Assembly: GCA_035542975.1 (NCBI GenBank)
Contig: DATKKK010000021.1
Span: forward strand, 1-24,730
Source of the DNA: DATKKK01 sp035542975
GTDB lineage: Archaea > Thermoproteota > Bathyarchaeia > Bathyarchaeales > Bathycorpusculaceae
Length of the DNA stretch: 24,730 bases
Direction: 5' to 3'
Below are positions 1 through 6,748 of this stretch, piece after piece. Position 1 is the first letter of the stretch, and each line of letters starts with the position of its first letter. The notes below the pieces were generated by a model, which was given only the letters and a program-made list of their open reading frames with translations, was not told where the DNA came from and made no database searches. Both the position numbers and the translations under genes were made by a program.

Positions 1-198
1 TACTTCACGACTAATTCGTCTTCAACACCACCAGAATCAACAGGGTTTGACTGGAACACTCTGATAATACCTGCTATCATAATAATAATCGTAGTTGCCG
101 TCGCAGTAGCAGTTCTTTACTTCAAGAAAAACCAAGAACCAGAAAATGACGATTATCCTGATAAACCGCAGAAACGAAAAAAATCAAGAAACTCTTGA
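1..198 (+). CDS. C-terminal end of a membrane-anchored surface protein (partial)
   Basis: The first reading frame is open from base 1 to a TGA at 196-198 and gives 65 residues of a protein whose start lies outside the window. It begins with a Ser/Thr/Pro-rich stretch (TNSSSTPPEST), then a hydrophobic segment of about 22 residues (LIIPAIIIIIVVAVAVAVLY), then a charged, Lys/Arg-rich tail ending KRKKSRNS. A Ser/Thr linker, one transmembrane helix and a basic cytoplasmic tail are the usual C-terminus of archaeal surface or S-layer-like proteins. That makes an extracytoplasmic protein anchored by its C-terminus likely, but the function cannot be told from this fragment. Its last 15 bases overlap the end of the convergent regulator gene. 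Confidence 0.7.
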   Translation, partial: YFTTNSSSTPPESTGFDWNTLIIPAIIIIIVVAVAVAVLYFKKNQEPENDDYPDKPQKRKKSRNS

Positions 199-1299
199 AA
201 ACTGCTCGGCAGTAGACTGCAATTTCTCCATGTGTTTCTTATGATTATATTCCCAATCGTTATCCTTGAAATACTCGTAAGAGATCGTTTGTCTTTCCGT
301 CTTAGTCATGTCTTGAATCAAGTATTCGTAGGTTTCCATGAACCCGCTTCTAACCAGCTTGGAAAGCGTTCCAATAAACATTTTCAGCTCTTGTCTTGGC
401 AGATAGATTTGCACGAAAAGTTGATTCTTGCCGTACACTTTTCCCGTGGCTCGTGCAAATGGTTTATCCAAAAGTGAAGCAGAAAATTTAACGAAGTTTT
501 CATAGTTTTTAAAATCAAACCTGAAATAAAAGGTTTCAGCTGACAAACCAAAATAGTGATTTGCTACAATCTGTTGCCCCTCAAACATTTTCAGTTTGAC
601 AACATGATTTTCATAATGGTATTTTACCCTTTGCAGGCTCATGTTAAGCTTCTTTGCGATTTCTTTAAGCTTAATAGTACAGTTTTTTTCAAGTTCCTTT
701 AGTATTATGATGTCTATCCAATCTGCTTTTTGGATGTAACCATCTGGATCTTTAAGCGTGTAGGGCAGTTCAGCCTTCTTTGCATAGATTTCTTCCAACC
801 ATGAACCCCACGGGAAGACCCATTTTTCTGATTTGCTATCAAACCATACGCTTGTAGCATTTACGTTCTGGAAACAAGTAGACCAAGAAAGTTTCACGCT
901 ACTCATTTCATCTAACTCTTCAATCCCGTGCATGAACTCTTCAAAGTTCTTCTCTTTTCCTGCGGGAACCCCATATATTGCCAAACATTTTGAGCCTCCA
1001 ACGCATTGGCTTAGGTACAGCCAATAATCATTGGCTTTTAAACATTGATACAGAAGCTCTTCATATCCTGGTTTTGATTCTGCAAAAACCACAACTTTTC
1101 TCAAGCCTATGTTCGTATGATAAAGGGTTCCTAATAAGTGCAGAGAAAAATGGGAGCGTAAGTAATTGATTCTGTAGCGAAGAGTTCCCAATGGTATGCC
1201 GAGTTGTGCTGCAAGTCGAGACTTATTTCTAGGGTTGTGTAACGCTAGACCTTCCAATACCTTTACATCAATGCTCCGCATTTTGACGCGTTGATTCAT
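184..1299 (-). CDS. Transcriptional regulator with two winged-helix domains
   Basis: A 371-residue protein from the ATG at 1299. It has an Lrp/AsnC-like helix-turn-helix near the N-terminus (residues about 10-47; NKSRLAAQLGIPLGTLRYRI) and a second one at about 195-232 (TIKLKEIAKKLNMSLQRVKY). Each is followed by a mixed alpha/beta region of about 130 residues that could bind a ligand or dimerise. No catalytic motif is visible. The two-fold layout suggests an internal duplication, one half of which may act as a pseudo-dimer partner. An in-frame TTG at 1317 would add six residues. I prefer 1299 because the TATA-like box at 1331-1338 would place transcription start near 1309, downstream of that TTG. 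The gene lies 68 bp downstream of the small repeat-peptide gene on the same strand. DNA binding is well supported; the regulated genes are unknown. Confidence 0.75.
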   Translation of the reverse strand: MNQRVKMRSIDVKVLEGLALHNPRNKSRLAAQLGIPLGTLRYRINYLRSHFSLHLLGTLYHTNIGLRKVVVFAESKPGYEELLYQCLKANDYWLYLSQCVGGSKCLAIYGVPAGKEKNFEEFMHGIEELDEMSSVKLSWSTCFQNVNATSVWFDSKSEKWVFPWGSWLEEIYAKKAELPYTLKDPDGYIQKADWIDIIILKELEKNCTIKLKEIAKKLNMSLQRVKYHYENHVVKLKMFEGQQIVANHYFGLSAETFYFRFDFKNYENFVKFSASLLDKPFARATGKVYGKNQLFVQIYLPRQELKMFIGTLSKLVRSGFMETYEYLIQDMTKTERQTISYEYFKDNDWEYNHKKHMEKLQSTAEQFSRVS

Positions 1300-1330
1300 T
1301 TTTGGTTGCCTAGTCAACTGAACATCGTTA

Positions 1331-1338
1331 GATATAAG
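1331..1338 (-). promoter_or_regulatory. TATA-like box of the double winged-helix regulator gene
   Basis: On the reverse strand the sequence reads CTTATATC, about 36 bases before the ATG at 1299. Archaeal TATA boxes lie about 25 bases upstream of the transcript start, giving a short leader of about 10 bases. This supports the regulator having its own promoter even though it follows the peptide gene in the same direction. Confidence 0.45.
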
Positions 1339-1367
1339 ATTACAGGCTTGTTTTTAGAACTTTCGCT

Positions 1368-1586
1368 TCAACCAGTTCCATTTGTTGTTCTGTTATCTTT
1401 AGGATGCCCGCCGTCTACTGGATCACCGACAAATATCGTGGTTGGATGTCCACCGTCTACTGGATCACCGACATTCTTCAATGCTGTTCTATCAACGCAC
1501 AGTTCCATCGAAGTGATTGTGGCAACAAAGATGGCTGAAAAGATCACGGCAGCGAGTACTAGAAATCCAACAAGTTTGAAATTCAT
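1368..1586 (-). CDS. Small putative secreted peptide with two VGDPVDGGHP repeats
   Basis: A 72-residue protein starting at the ATG at 1586. A perfect Shine-Dalgarno GGAGGTG (1594-1600) sits 7 bases upstream and a TATA-like box further up, so it is very likely expressed. Residues 1-26 form a signal peptide or N-terminal membrane helix (lysine at 4, then a hydrophobic run). The mature part contains the decapeptide VGDPVDGGHP twice, at residues 39-48 and 53-62, with a 14-residue period, and a polar tail with two N-glycosylation sequons (NRT, NGT). The DNA copies (about 1402-1431 and 1444-1473) are nearly identical, differing mostly at silent positions, so the duplication is either recent or under protein-level selection. 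I do not recognise the family. A secreted peptide or small surface protein is an inference from the signal and size. Confidence 0.72.
   Translation of the reverse strand: MNFKLVGFLVLAAVIFSAIFVATITSMELCVDRTALKNVGDPVDGGHPTTIFVGDPVDGGHPKDNRTTNGTG
1402..1474 (-). repeat. Two direct copies of a ~30-bp coding repeat
   Basis: The forward-strand text ggatgyccrccgtctactgg is followed by atcaccgaca, and the whole unit occurs at about 1402 and again at 1444, 42 bases apart (14 codons). The two copies differ at two positions in the shared core. It encodes the repeated VGDPVDGGHP of the small peptide on the reverse strand. Two units inside a coding frame do not make a CRISPR array. Confidence 0.85.
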
Positions 1587-1593
1587 AGTTTTT

Positions 1594-1636
1594 CACCTCC
1601 TTTATTTTTAACCAAATCATTACTACTATATTAAAA
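1594..1636 (-). promoter_or_regulatory. Promoter and strong ribosome binding site of the small repeat-peptide gene
   Basis: On the reverse strand a TATA-like TTTTAATATAG (1626-1636) is followed about 26 bases later by the expected transcript start near 1605. The leader then carries a full GGAGGTG ribosome site (1594-1600) seven bases before the ATG. This is among the strongest translation signals in the window, which argues that the short gene is real and well translated. Confidence 0.6.
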
Positions 1637-1867
1637 AAAATAAAACTGTGGATTAAGGCTCAAACCTGTTAAAATGGAGCCCTTAACAACATTGGGAAAG
1701 AAGAGACTATACTTAACTTGAGCATGCAGAAGGATAGGCTAAATGAAGGCCTTAGTCCAGCGTCAAAGAGCCTAAGCTGAAAGCCTGTATTCTATAGGAA
1801 AGGTTTTTAGTTTAGTTGTCATATGAAAGACTGCAATTAAGTAGAACATACTGTGAGGAATGAATGA

Positions 1868-2596
1868 ATGTCAGTATTTGCAGCACCAGGCGCATACGAC
1901 CGTGCCATAACTGTATTTTCACCAGATGGACGGCTTTTTCAAGTTGAGTATGCCATGGAATTGGTTAACCGAGGAGCCACGATCTTGGCAATACGCTGCT
2001 CCGAAGGAGTGGTTCTAGGATCAGAAGAAAACGTTGAACCACTCGAAGAAGCAGAATATTCATGGAAAATATTCAAGGTTGACGAACACATAGGAGCAGC
2101 CATAGTAGGCTTAAGCTCAGACGCACGCATACTCATCGATCAAGCAAGAGTAAACGCCCAAAGCAACAAGCTAACCTACGATGAACCAATAGACGTTGAA
2201 GTAGTAACCAAAAGAATATGCGACGTAAAACAGCTTTACACGCAACACGCAGGCGTAAGACCCTTCGGCGTCTCAATAATTTTCGCCGGAGTGGATAAAA
2301 CTGGAAGCCGCGTGTTTGGAACACACCCAAGCGGAACCTACCGAGGATACAAAGCCACCGCCCAAGGCGCAGGAAGAGACACCGTGCTTGCCATAATGAA
2401 GGAAGAACACCGCGACGACATGAAGCTTGAAGAAGCCACAAAACTAGCCGTCAAATGCCTAACCAAAGCTTTAGAGGCACGACAACTGCCGCCAAGAATA
2501 AAAATAGCCGTAATCCCCGCAGAAACCAAGAAAATGGAAATACTAAGCGACGAAAAAACAGAGGAATACATAAAACAAGCAGGTTCCAGCAAGTGA
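1868..2596 (+). CDS. psmA: 20S proteasome alpha subunit
   Basis: A 242-residue protein, the normal length for archaeal proteasome alpha subunits. These form the outer heptameric rings of the 20S core and gate entry to the proteolytic chamber. Family hallmarks are present: an N-terminal gating segment with YDRAITVFSPDGRLFQVEYA (residues about 10-29), the nucleophile-hydrolase fold core GATILAIRCSEGVVLGSE, and the central HAGVRPFGVS and PSGTYRGYKA motifs. The start at 1868 is set by GAGG in the sequence ending about 10 bases upstream. It heads a run of genes for SBDS and the exosome, an arrangement widely conserved in archaea that links protein degradation to RNA processing and ribosome maturation. 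SBDS follows after 8 bases. The beta subunit is not in this window. Confidence 0.97.
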   Translation: MSVFAAPGAYDRAITVFSPDGRLFQVEYAMELVNRGATILAIRCSEGVVLGSEENVEPLEEAEYSWKIFKVDEHIGAAIVGLSSDARILIDQARVNAQSNKLTYDEPIDVEVVTKRICDVKQLYTQHAGVRPFGVSIIFAGVDKTGSRVFGTHPSGTYRGYKATAQGAGRDTVLAIMKEEHRDDMKLEEATKLAVKCLTKALEARQLPPRIKIAVIPAETKKMEILSDEKTEEYIKQAGSSK

Positions 2597-2604
2597 AATA
2601 GGTA

Positions 2605-3294
2605 ATGGGCGAAAAACACACAATCGCGCGCATGACAAAAGACAATGAGCATTTCGAAATTCTCGTAAAACCTGAGAAAGCATTAGACTATCGTATGGGA
2701 AAAATCGCCGCCATAACCGAAGTTCTCGTGGCCGACACCATATTTTCAGACGCAAACAAGGGCACAAAAACATCAGAAGAAAACATCCGCAAAGCCTTTG
2801 GAACAACAGACACGCTCAAAGTGGCGGAAACCATACTGAAAAACGGCACCCTACAACTAACTACAGAACAACGAAGAAATATGATTGAAGACAAGAGAAA
2901 ACAAATCATTGACTTCATCTCAAGACAGTGCGTAGACCCAAAAACAAACCTGCCACACCCGCCAGCACGAATAGAAAACGCTATGGAACAAGTCCGCTAC
3001 TCAATAGACCCGTTCAAGTCTGTGGAAGAGCAAGCTAAGGAAATAATCAAACTCTTACGCGTAATCCTGCCGTTAAAAATGGAACAGGTAATTGTTGGCG
3101 TCAGCATACCTGCAGAATACTCGGCAAGAGCCTACGGATCGATCAAAGGATTCGGAACTATAAAGCGAGAAGAATGGCGTGGAGACGGTTCATGGCACGG
3201 AGAAATAGAGATGCCTGCAGGCTCATACGCCCCATTCCTAGACAAGCTTGGAAACATAACAAAAGGAAATGGAGAAGCAAAAATCGTCGCTTGA
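2605..3294 (+). CDS. SBDS/SDO1 ribosome maturation protein
   Basis: A 229-residue protein matching the archaeal SBDS family (Shwachman-Bodian-Diamond syndrome protein, yeast Sdo1). This family acts in late maturation of the large ribosomal subunit by helping release the anti-association factor aIF6. The N-terminal FYSH domain (about residues 1-90; HFEILVKPEKALDYRMGK), the helical middle domain (LTTEQRRNMIEDKRKQIIDFISRQCVDP region) and the C-terminal ferredoxin-like domain (VIVGVSIPAEYSARAYGSIK, then GSWHGEIEMPAG) are all visible in order. It starts 8 bases after psmA with only a weak ribosome site, which is consistent with translational coupling, and is followed by rrp4, its usual neighbour. 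Confidence 0.95.
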   Translation: MGEKHTIARMTKDNEHFEILVKPEKALDYRMGKIAAITEVLVADTIFSDANKGTKTSEENIRKAFGTTDTLKVAETILKNGTLQLTTEQRRNMIEDKRKQIIDFISRQCVDPKTNLPHPPARIENAMEQVRYSIDPFKSVEEQAKEIIKLLRVILPLKMEQVIVGVSIPAEYSARAYGSIKGFGTIKREEWRGDGSWHGEIEMPAGSYAPFLDKLGNITKGNGEAKIVA

Positions 3295-3333
3295 AAAAGT
3301 TTGTTAATAAAAAAGTATAGGAGAAAAATAAAC

Positions 3334-4041
3334 ATGCCAACATTTTTTGAAGACAAACAAATCGTAATACCCGGAGATTTGCTAGCAGAAGGCGAATACG
3401 TAGCCGGCGAAAACACATACCTAGAAAACAACAAAATATTCGCACAACGCACTGGACTAGTCACGTACGATAACAAGAGAGTCAACGTCGTAGCACTAAA
3501 ATCCTTCTATGTTCCGAGAACAGGAGACATAGTCATAGGAACAGTGGTGGAAGTCGGGTTCACAGGCTGGACTGTGGACATAAACTCTCCATACCCAGCC
3601 CTTCTGAGAGCATCGGAAGTGTTGAACAGACCCTTCAAACCACAAAAAGACGACCTACCCCAAGTGCTTGATGCAGGAGACTTGATCGTAGCGAAAATAG
3701 ATTCCTACGACCGAACACACGACCCACAACTGAAAGTCGGCGAACCAGGACTGGGAAAGATCACCCGCGGACAAATAATGAAAGTCACGCCGACAAAAAT
3801 CCCAAGAATAATAGGTAGAAAAGGCTCGATGATATCCATGATAAAAGAGGAAACAGGCTGCCACATCATCTTGGGACTTAACGGAATCGTGTTGATAACG
3901 GGAAAAACTTTGGAAGATGAACGTCTGGCTATGATGGCTATTCGCAAAATCGAAGAAGAATCCCACACAAGCGGCTTAACAGACCGCATAACCCAGATGC
4001 TTAAAACAGAAAAAGGAAAACAGGAGGAAAAGAAAGAATGA
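3334..4041 (+). CDS. rrp4: Exosome RNA-binding subunit Rrp4
   Basis: A 235-residue RNA-binding cap subunit of the archaeal exosome, the 3'-5' RNA-degrading and tailing complex. It has an N-terminal domain (IVIPGDLLAEGEY), an S1 domain (about residues 60-135) and a KH domain (about 145-215) with the GRKGSMI loop in IPRIIGRKGSMISMIKEETG. The start at 3334 is chosen because GGAG (3319-3322) lies 10 bases before it; an upstream in-frame TTG at 3301 would add 11 unconserved basic residues. The Lys/Glu-rich tail (EKGKQEEKKE) is unstructured. Its stop overlaps the start of rrp41 by 4 bases (ATGA), giving translational coupling within the exosome operon. Confidence 0.95.
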   Translation: MPTFFEDKQIVIPGDLLAEGEYVAGENTYLENNKIFAQRTGLVTYDNKRVNVVALKSFYVPRTGDIVIGTVVEVGFTGWTVDINSPYPALLRASEVLNRPFKPQKDDLPQVLDAGDLIVAKIDSYDRTHDPQLKVGEPGLGKITRGQIMKVTPTKIPRIIGRKGSMISMIKEETGCHIILGLNGIVLITGKTLEDERLAMMAIRKIEEESHTSGLTDRITQMLKTEKGKQEEKKE

Positions 4042-4772
4042 ATGAAAAACCAGAAAAACTAATCGACAAAAAAGGTTTAAGACTAGATGGAAGAAAATTC
4101 GACGAGTTAAGACCATTAAAACTTGAAGTAGGCGTGATAGGAAACGCCGACGGCTCAGCATACATCGAACATGGAAAAAACAAGATTCTAGCCGCTGTGT
4201 ACGGCCCAAGAGAGGCGCACCCCAAACACTTGGCGCTTCAAGACCGAACGATAATGAAGTGCCGCTACCACATGGCACCGTTCTCTGTTCAAGAGCGCAA
4301 GTCACCGGCACCTTCAAGAAGGGAAGTGGAACTCTCAAAAGTTATCCGAGAGTGCTTGGAACCAGCAGTTTTCGTTGAATACTACCCGCGAACAATGATA
4401 GATGTTTTCATTGAAGTCTTGCAGGCGGATGGCGGAACAAGATGCGCTAGCATAACTGCTGCATCCTTGGCTCTTGCAGACGCAGGAATTCCAATGCGAG
4501 ATTTGGTAGTTGCATGTGCTGCTGGAAAGGCTGATGATACAATAGTGTTGGATTTGGATGACACTGAAGACAAGTTGGGAGTGGCAGACGTTCCAGTGGC
4601 TTTGATGCCGAATCTAAACGCTATTACGTTGTTGCAGATGGATGGAAAATTGTCTCATGACGAGTTTGAGAACGCCGTGAACCTTGCACTTGAAGGATGC
4701 AAAAAAATCTATGCAATGCAAAAAGAAGTCTTGAAAAGCAAATATGCAGACGTAAAGGAGGTTGAAGAGTAA
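4038..4772 (+). CDS. rrp41: Exosome catalytic subunit Rrp41 (RNase PH fold)
   Basis: A 244-residue RNase PH-like protein and the catalytic subunit of the hexameric exosome ring, which phosphorolyses RNA from the 3' end. Visible marks: the N-terminal GLRLDGRKFDELRP, the substrate and phosphate-binding arginines around PSRREVELSKVIRECLEP (residues 92-109), QADGGTRCASITAA (129-142), and the acidic pair D178 and D184 in EDKLGVADVPVA. D184 corresponds to the catalytic aspartate known in Sulfolobus Rrp41. An AGGAGG site just inside the end of rrp4 precedes the ATG. It overlaps rrp42 by 1 base at its end (TAATG). Confidence 0.96.
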   Translation: MNEKPEKLIDKKGLRLDGRKFDELRPLKLEVGVIGNADGSAYIEHGKNKILAAVYGPREAHPKHLALQDRTIMKCRYHMAPFSVQERKSPAPSRREVELSKVIRECLEPAVFVEYYPRTMIDVFIEVLQADGGTRCASITAASLALADAGIPMRDLVVACAAGKADDTIVLDLDDTEDKLGVADVPVALMPNLNAITLLQMDGKLSHDEFENAVNLALEGCKKIYAMQKEVLKSKYADVKEVEE

Positions 4773-5563
4773 TGTCGTCCATAATCACGAAAGTTAAGAA
4801 AAAACAGATCGAGCAGTTTATCGCTCAAGACAAGCGCCTAGACGGAAGAGAATTAATGGATTACAGAGAGATAAAAATCGAACAAGGTATAATCGAACGT
4901 GCCGAAGGATCAGCAAGAGTGCTTCTTGGAAAAACCGAAGTTGTCGTAGGAGTGAAAGTAGAAACAGGCGAGCCATTTCCAGATACACCAAACGATGGCG
5001 TCTTAACGGTAAACGCGGAACTAACACCGATAGCTTCGCCTGAATTTGAAACAGGACCACCCGACGAAAACTCGGTGGAGCTAGCCAGAATTGTGGACAG
5101 AGGAATAAGAGAATCAAAAGTCATTGACACTGAAAAACTATGCATCGAACCAGGCAAGAAAGTATTCGTCGTTTTCGTGGACCTTTACATACTTAACCAC
5201 GATGGAAACATGATTGACGCTTCAGCGATTGCTGCTATGGCTGCGTTGTTAAACACGAAGATGCCTAACTACGAAATTGAAGAAGGTGAAGTGAAAATTA
5301 AGCCAGGCTATACACAATTGCCCATAAAGCAACATCCTATAACCGTTACGTGTGCCAAAATAAGTGACAAACTTGTAGTGGATCCATGGATAGAAGAAGA
5401 ACAAGCCATGGATGCCAGAATCTCGATGGCAATTGATGATGATTTCAACATCTGTGCGATACAAAAAGGCGGCGCAGGATACCTTGAACCGAAACAAGTA
5501 TTAGAAGCGGCAAAAATAGCTAAGGACAAAGCTAAACAACTTCGCAAGCAACTAGATTGGTGA
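4772..5563 (+). CDS. rrp42: Exosome structural subunit Rrp42 (RNase PH fold)
   Basis: A 263-residue RNase PH-fold protein with the Rrp42 pattern: RLDGRELMDYREIKIEQGII at the N-terminus, TELTPIASPEFE-like VNAELTPIASPEFETGPPDE in the middle and DGNMIDASAIAAMAALLNT. Rrp42 is catalytically inactive but forms alternating dimers with Rrp41 and is needed for ring activity. The loss of the Rrp41 acidic pair is expected: the matching region reads DKLVVDPWIEEEQAMDARIS. The start codon overlaps the rrp41 stop (TAATG), and AAAGGAGGTTG lies just upstream, so translation is strong and coupled. rpl37ae begins 7 bases after its stop. Confidence 0.96.
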   Translation: MSSIITKVKKKQIEQFIAQDKRLDGRELMDYREIKIEQGIIERAEGSARVLLGKTEVVVGVKVETGEPFPDTPNDGVLTVNAELTPIASPEFETGPPDENSVELARIVDRGIRESKVIDTEKLCIEPGKKVFVVFVDLYILNHDGNMIDASAIAAMAALLNTKMPNYEIEEGEVKIKPGYTQLPIKQHPITVTCAKISDKLVVDPWIEEEQAMDARISMAIDDDFNICAIQKGGAGYLEPKQVLEAAKIAKDKAKQLRKQLDW

Positions 5564-5570
5564 AAAAACG

Positions 5571-5879
5571 TTGGGCAGAACCAAGAAAGTGGGGCCAACA
5601 CGAGGGCTGGGGGTCCGTTACGGGTCTACTGTTAGAAAACGTTACATGAAAGTAGTTACTGAAATGAGGAAACCCCACCGATGCCCACAATGCGGATTTT
5701 CAAGAGTGAAGAGAGAAAGCATCGGCGTCTGGAAATGCCTAAAATGCGGTTACACGTACACTGGTGGAGCATACATCCCGACCACGAAGCTGGGTATAGT
5801 GGCAAAACGAGTGGCAAAAGGAACCCCTGCGGCAGATGCTATCAAGACGGAAGAAACGGAAGCAGCAAAACCCGACTAA
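5571..5879 (+). CDS. rpl37ae: Large-subunit ribosomal protein L37Ae (eL43)
   Basis: A 102-residue protein starting with MGRTKKVGPTRGLGVRYGS, the canonical N-terminus of archaeal L37Ae, which decides for the TTG start at 5571. A GGTGA motif formed by the end of rrp42 lies about 8 bases upstream. A C4 zinc ribbon follows: CPQC at about residues 38-41 and CLKC about 15 residues later, then GYTYTGGAYIPTT. The C-terminal tail (AADAIKTEETEAAKPD) is longer and more acidic than the roughly 85-90 residues common in this family. It is the last gene of the psmA-exosome run before a T-rich stretch. The usual next genes, RNA polymerase subunit P and the Brix-domain protein, are not here. Confidence 0.95.
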   Translation: MGRTKKVGPTRGLGVRYGSTVRKRYMKVVTEMRKPHRCPQCGFSRVKRESIGVWKCLKCGYTYTGGAYIPTTKLGIVAKRVAKGTPAADAIKTEETEAAKPD

Positions 5880-5880
5880 G

Positions 5881-5900
5881 TTTTCTCAAAACTTTTTTTT
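5881..5900 (+). terminator. Poly-T terminator after the psmA-exosome-rpl37ae run
   Basis: Immediately after the rpl37ae stop the coding strand reads TTTTCTCAAAACTTTTTTTT. Archaeal RNA polymerase ends transcripts on such T-runs without needing a hairpin. The last T-run merges with the TATA box for the next gene, so the junction may both end one transcript and start another. No supporting hairpin is seen. Confidence 0.45.
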
Positions 5901-5906
5901 ATATAT
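5898..5906 (+). promoter_or_regulatory. TATA box of the pcc1 gene
   Basis: TTTATATAT, centred about 40 bases before the pcc1 ATG, is the best TATA match in the window and would start transcription near 5930, leaving a leader of about 12 bases. It gives pcc1 a promoter separate from the exosome genes. Confidence 0.55.
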
Positions 5907-5941
5907 CATCCATATTTCTATTTTGACAGAAGTCCGATGAA

Positions 5942-6190
5942 ATGAAAACTAACGCAAGTATACGCTTCAGATTTCCTTCAGAAAAACAATTAAACATAAT
6001 TCTTGAAGCTTTGACACCAGAGACGAAAGCTTCAACCATCCGTTCAAGAGCAACGCTGAAGAAAGAAGGCGGCTTTTTAGTTTTAAGAGTTGAAGCTAAG
6101 GATACTGTTGCTTTGCGCGCGGCGTTAAACGCCTATTTACGATGGATAAACTCGATATTTAACGTCTTGAAAGTTTTGGAAAGAACATAG
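5942..6190 (+). CDS. pcc1: KEOPS complex subunit Pcc1
   Basis: An 82-residue protein of the Pcc1/CTAG family, the dimerising subunit of the KEOPS complex that makes the universal t6A modification at position 37 of tRNAs reading ANN codons. The sequence shows the family's order: a beta strand (ASIRFRFPSEKQLNIILEAL), a middle hairpin (STIRSRATLKKEGGFLVLRVEAKD) and a long C-terminal helix (TVALRAALNAYLRWINSIFNVL). The length is normal. It sits between rpl37ae and prefoldin beta, its classical position in archaea. Kae1, Bud32 and Cgi121 are not in the window. Confidence 0.88.
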   Translation: MKTNASIRFRFPSEKQLNIILEALTPETKASTIRSRATLKKEGGFLVLRVEAKDTVALRAALNAYLRWINSIFNVLKVLERT

Positions 6191-6363
6191 CCTCTGTTAA
6201 AGCGTTAACGTGCCATTGCGAGAAAAACTATCCGATAGCACCTACCCCTATATGTTTTCACAAATCTGCTGCTTTTCTTCGATGTTTTGAGCTTTATGGT
6301 TTAGAAGAATGTTTAATTAATGGCTGTGCTTAGTTGCTTTGCAGAACATGAAGGGTTAACAAC
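6191..6363. other. Intergenic region between pcc1 and prefoldin beta
   Basis: A 173-base gap. Near its right end are the TATA-like GTTTAATTAA (6311-6320) and a GAAGGG ribosome site about nine bases before the prefoldin start. In the rest I find no open frame with a ribosome site, no tRNA-like fold and no repeat. The gap is larger than usual for this cluster and lies where no gene is expected in most archaea. Confidence 0.5.
6311..6320 (+). promoter_or_regulatory. TATA-like box of the prefoldin beta / DUF3194-like / DHH operon
   Basis: GTTTAATTAA is centred about 48 bases before the prefoldin ATG, predicting a start near 6342 and a leader of about 22 bases that carries a GAAGGG Shine-Dalgarno site. 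The three genes downstream are tightly packed and probably share this promoter. Confidence 0.45.
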
Positions 6364-6732
6364 ATGAGTGATGAATTACAAGGGCTTCCGCCCCAAGTTC
6401 AAGAACGATTACTAAGGCTTCAGCAGCTTCAACAAACATTAAACTCGGTTTTAGGACAGAAACAGCAAGTAGAACTTGAAATCTCCGAAATCGACCAAGC
6501 CACGAATGAAGTGCAAAACCTTAGCGATGACGCAGTCATCTATAAGGCAACAGGCTCGCTTATGGTAAAAGCCGAAAAGGCTAAAATAACCACTGAGCTT
6601 GCCGAACGAAAAGACTTGCTTAACACGCGAGTTACGATTTTAACGAAGCAGGAAGAACGTTTACGCAGCCAACTTAAAGAAGTACAGACCAAGCTTCAGC
6701 AGGATTTGAACCCAGTCTCTCCACAAGCGTGA
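6364..6732 (+). CDS. pfdB: Prefoldin beta subunit
   Basis: A 122-residue, almost wholly helical protein: an N-terminal coiled-coil helix rich in Gln and Leu (QERLLRLQQLQQTLNSVLGQ), a short beta hairpin (DDAVIYKATGSLMVKAEK, residues about 57-75) and a second coiled-coil helix. This is the beta-class prefoldin layout. Four beta and two alpha subunits form the jellyfish-shaped chaperone that holds unfolded proteins for the thermosome. The VIYKATGSLMVK hairpin is highly diagnostic. A GAAGGG site precedes the ATG. The DUF3194-like gene follows after 16 bases. Confidence 0.95.
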   Translation: MSDELQGLPPQVQERLLRLQQLQQTLNSVLGQKQQVELEISEIDQATNEVQNLSDDAVIYKATGSLMVKAEKAKITTELAERKDLLNTRVTILTKQEERLRSQLKEVQTKLQQDLNPVSPQA

Positions 6733-6748
6733 GAAACCAGCTTGTCAG

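Noticed and set aside
1402..1474. Direct repeats considered as a CRISPR array
   Set aside because: There are only two units, the gap is 12 bases, and they encode matching peptide repeats in a gene with its own ribosome site.
1735..1784. A 6-base inverted repeat (TAGGCT ... AGCCTA) in the psmA upstream region, considered as an sRNA or hairpin
   Set aside because: The arms are 38 bases apart and the inner sequence gives no further pairing; no C/D boxes of the right spacing are seen. Too weak to call.
3301..3333. An 11-residue N-terminal extension of Rrp4 from a TTG
   Set aside because: The Shine-Dalgarno site fits the ATG at 3334, and the extra residues are not part of the conserved Rrp4 start.
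5681..5926. An 81-residue open frame in another frame of rpl37ae, considered as the missing RNA polymerase subunit P
   Set aside because: Its sequence lacks the zinc-binding cysteines of subunit P; it is a frame-shifted reading of the L37Ae zinc ribbon.
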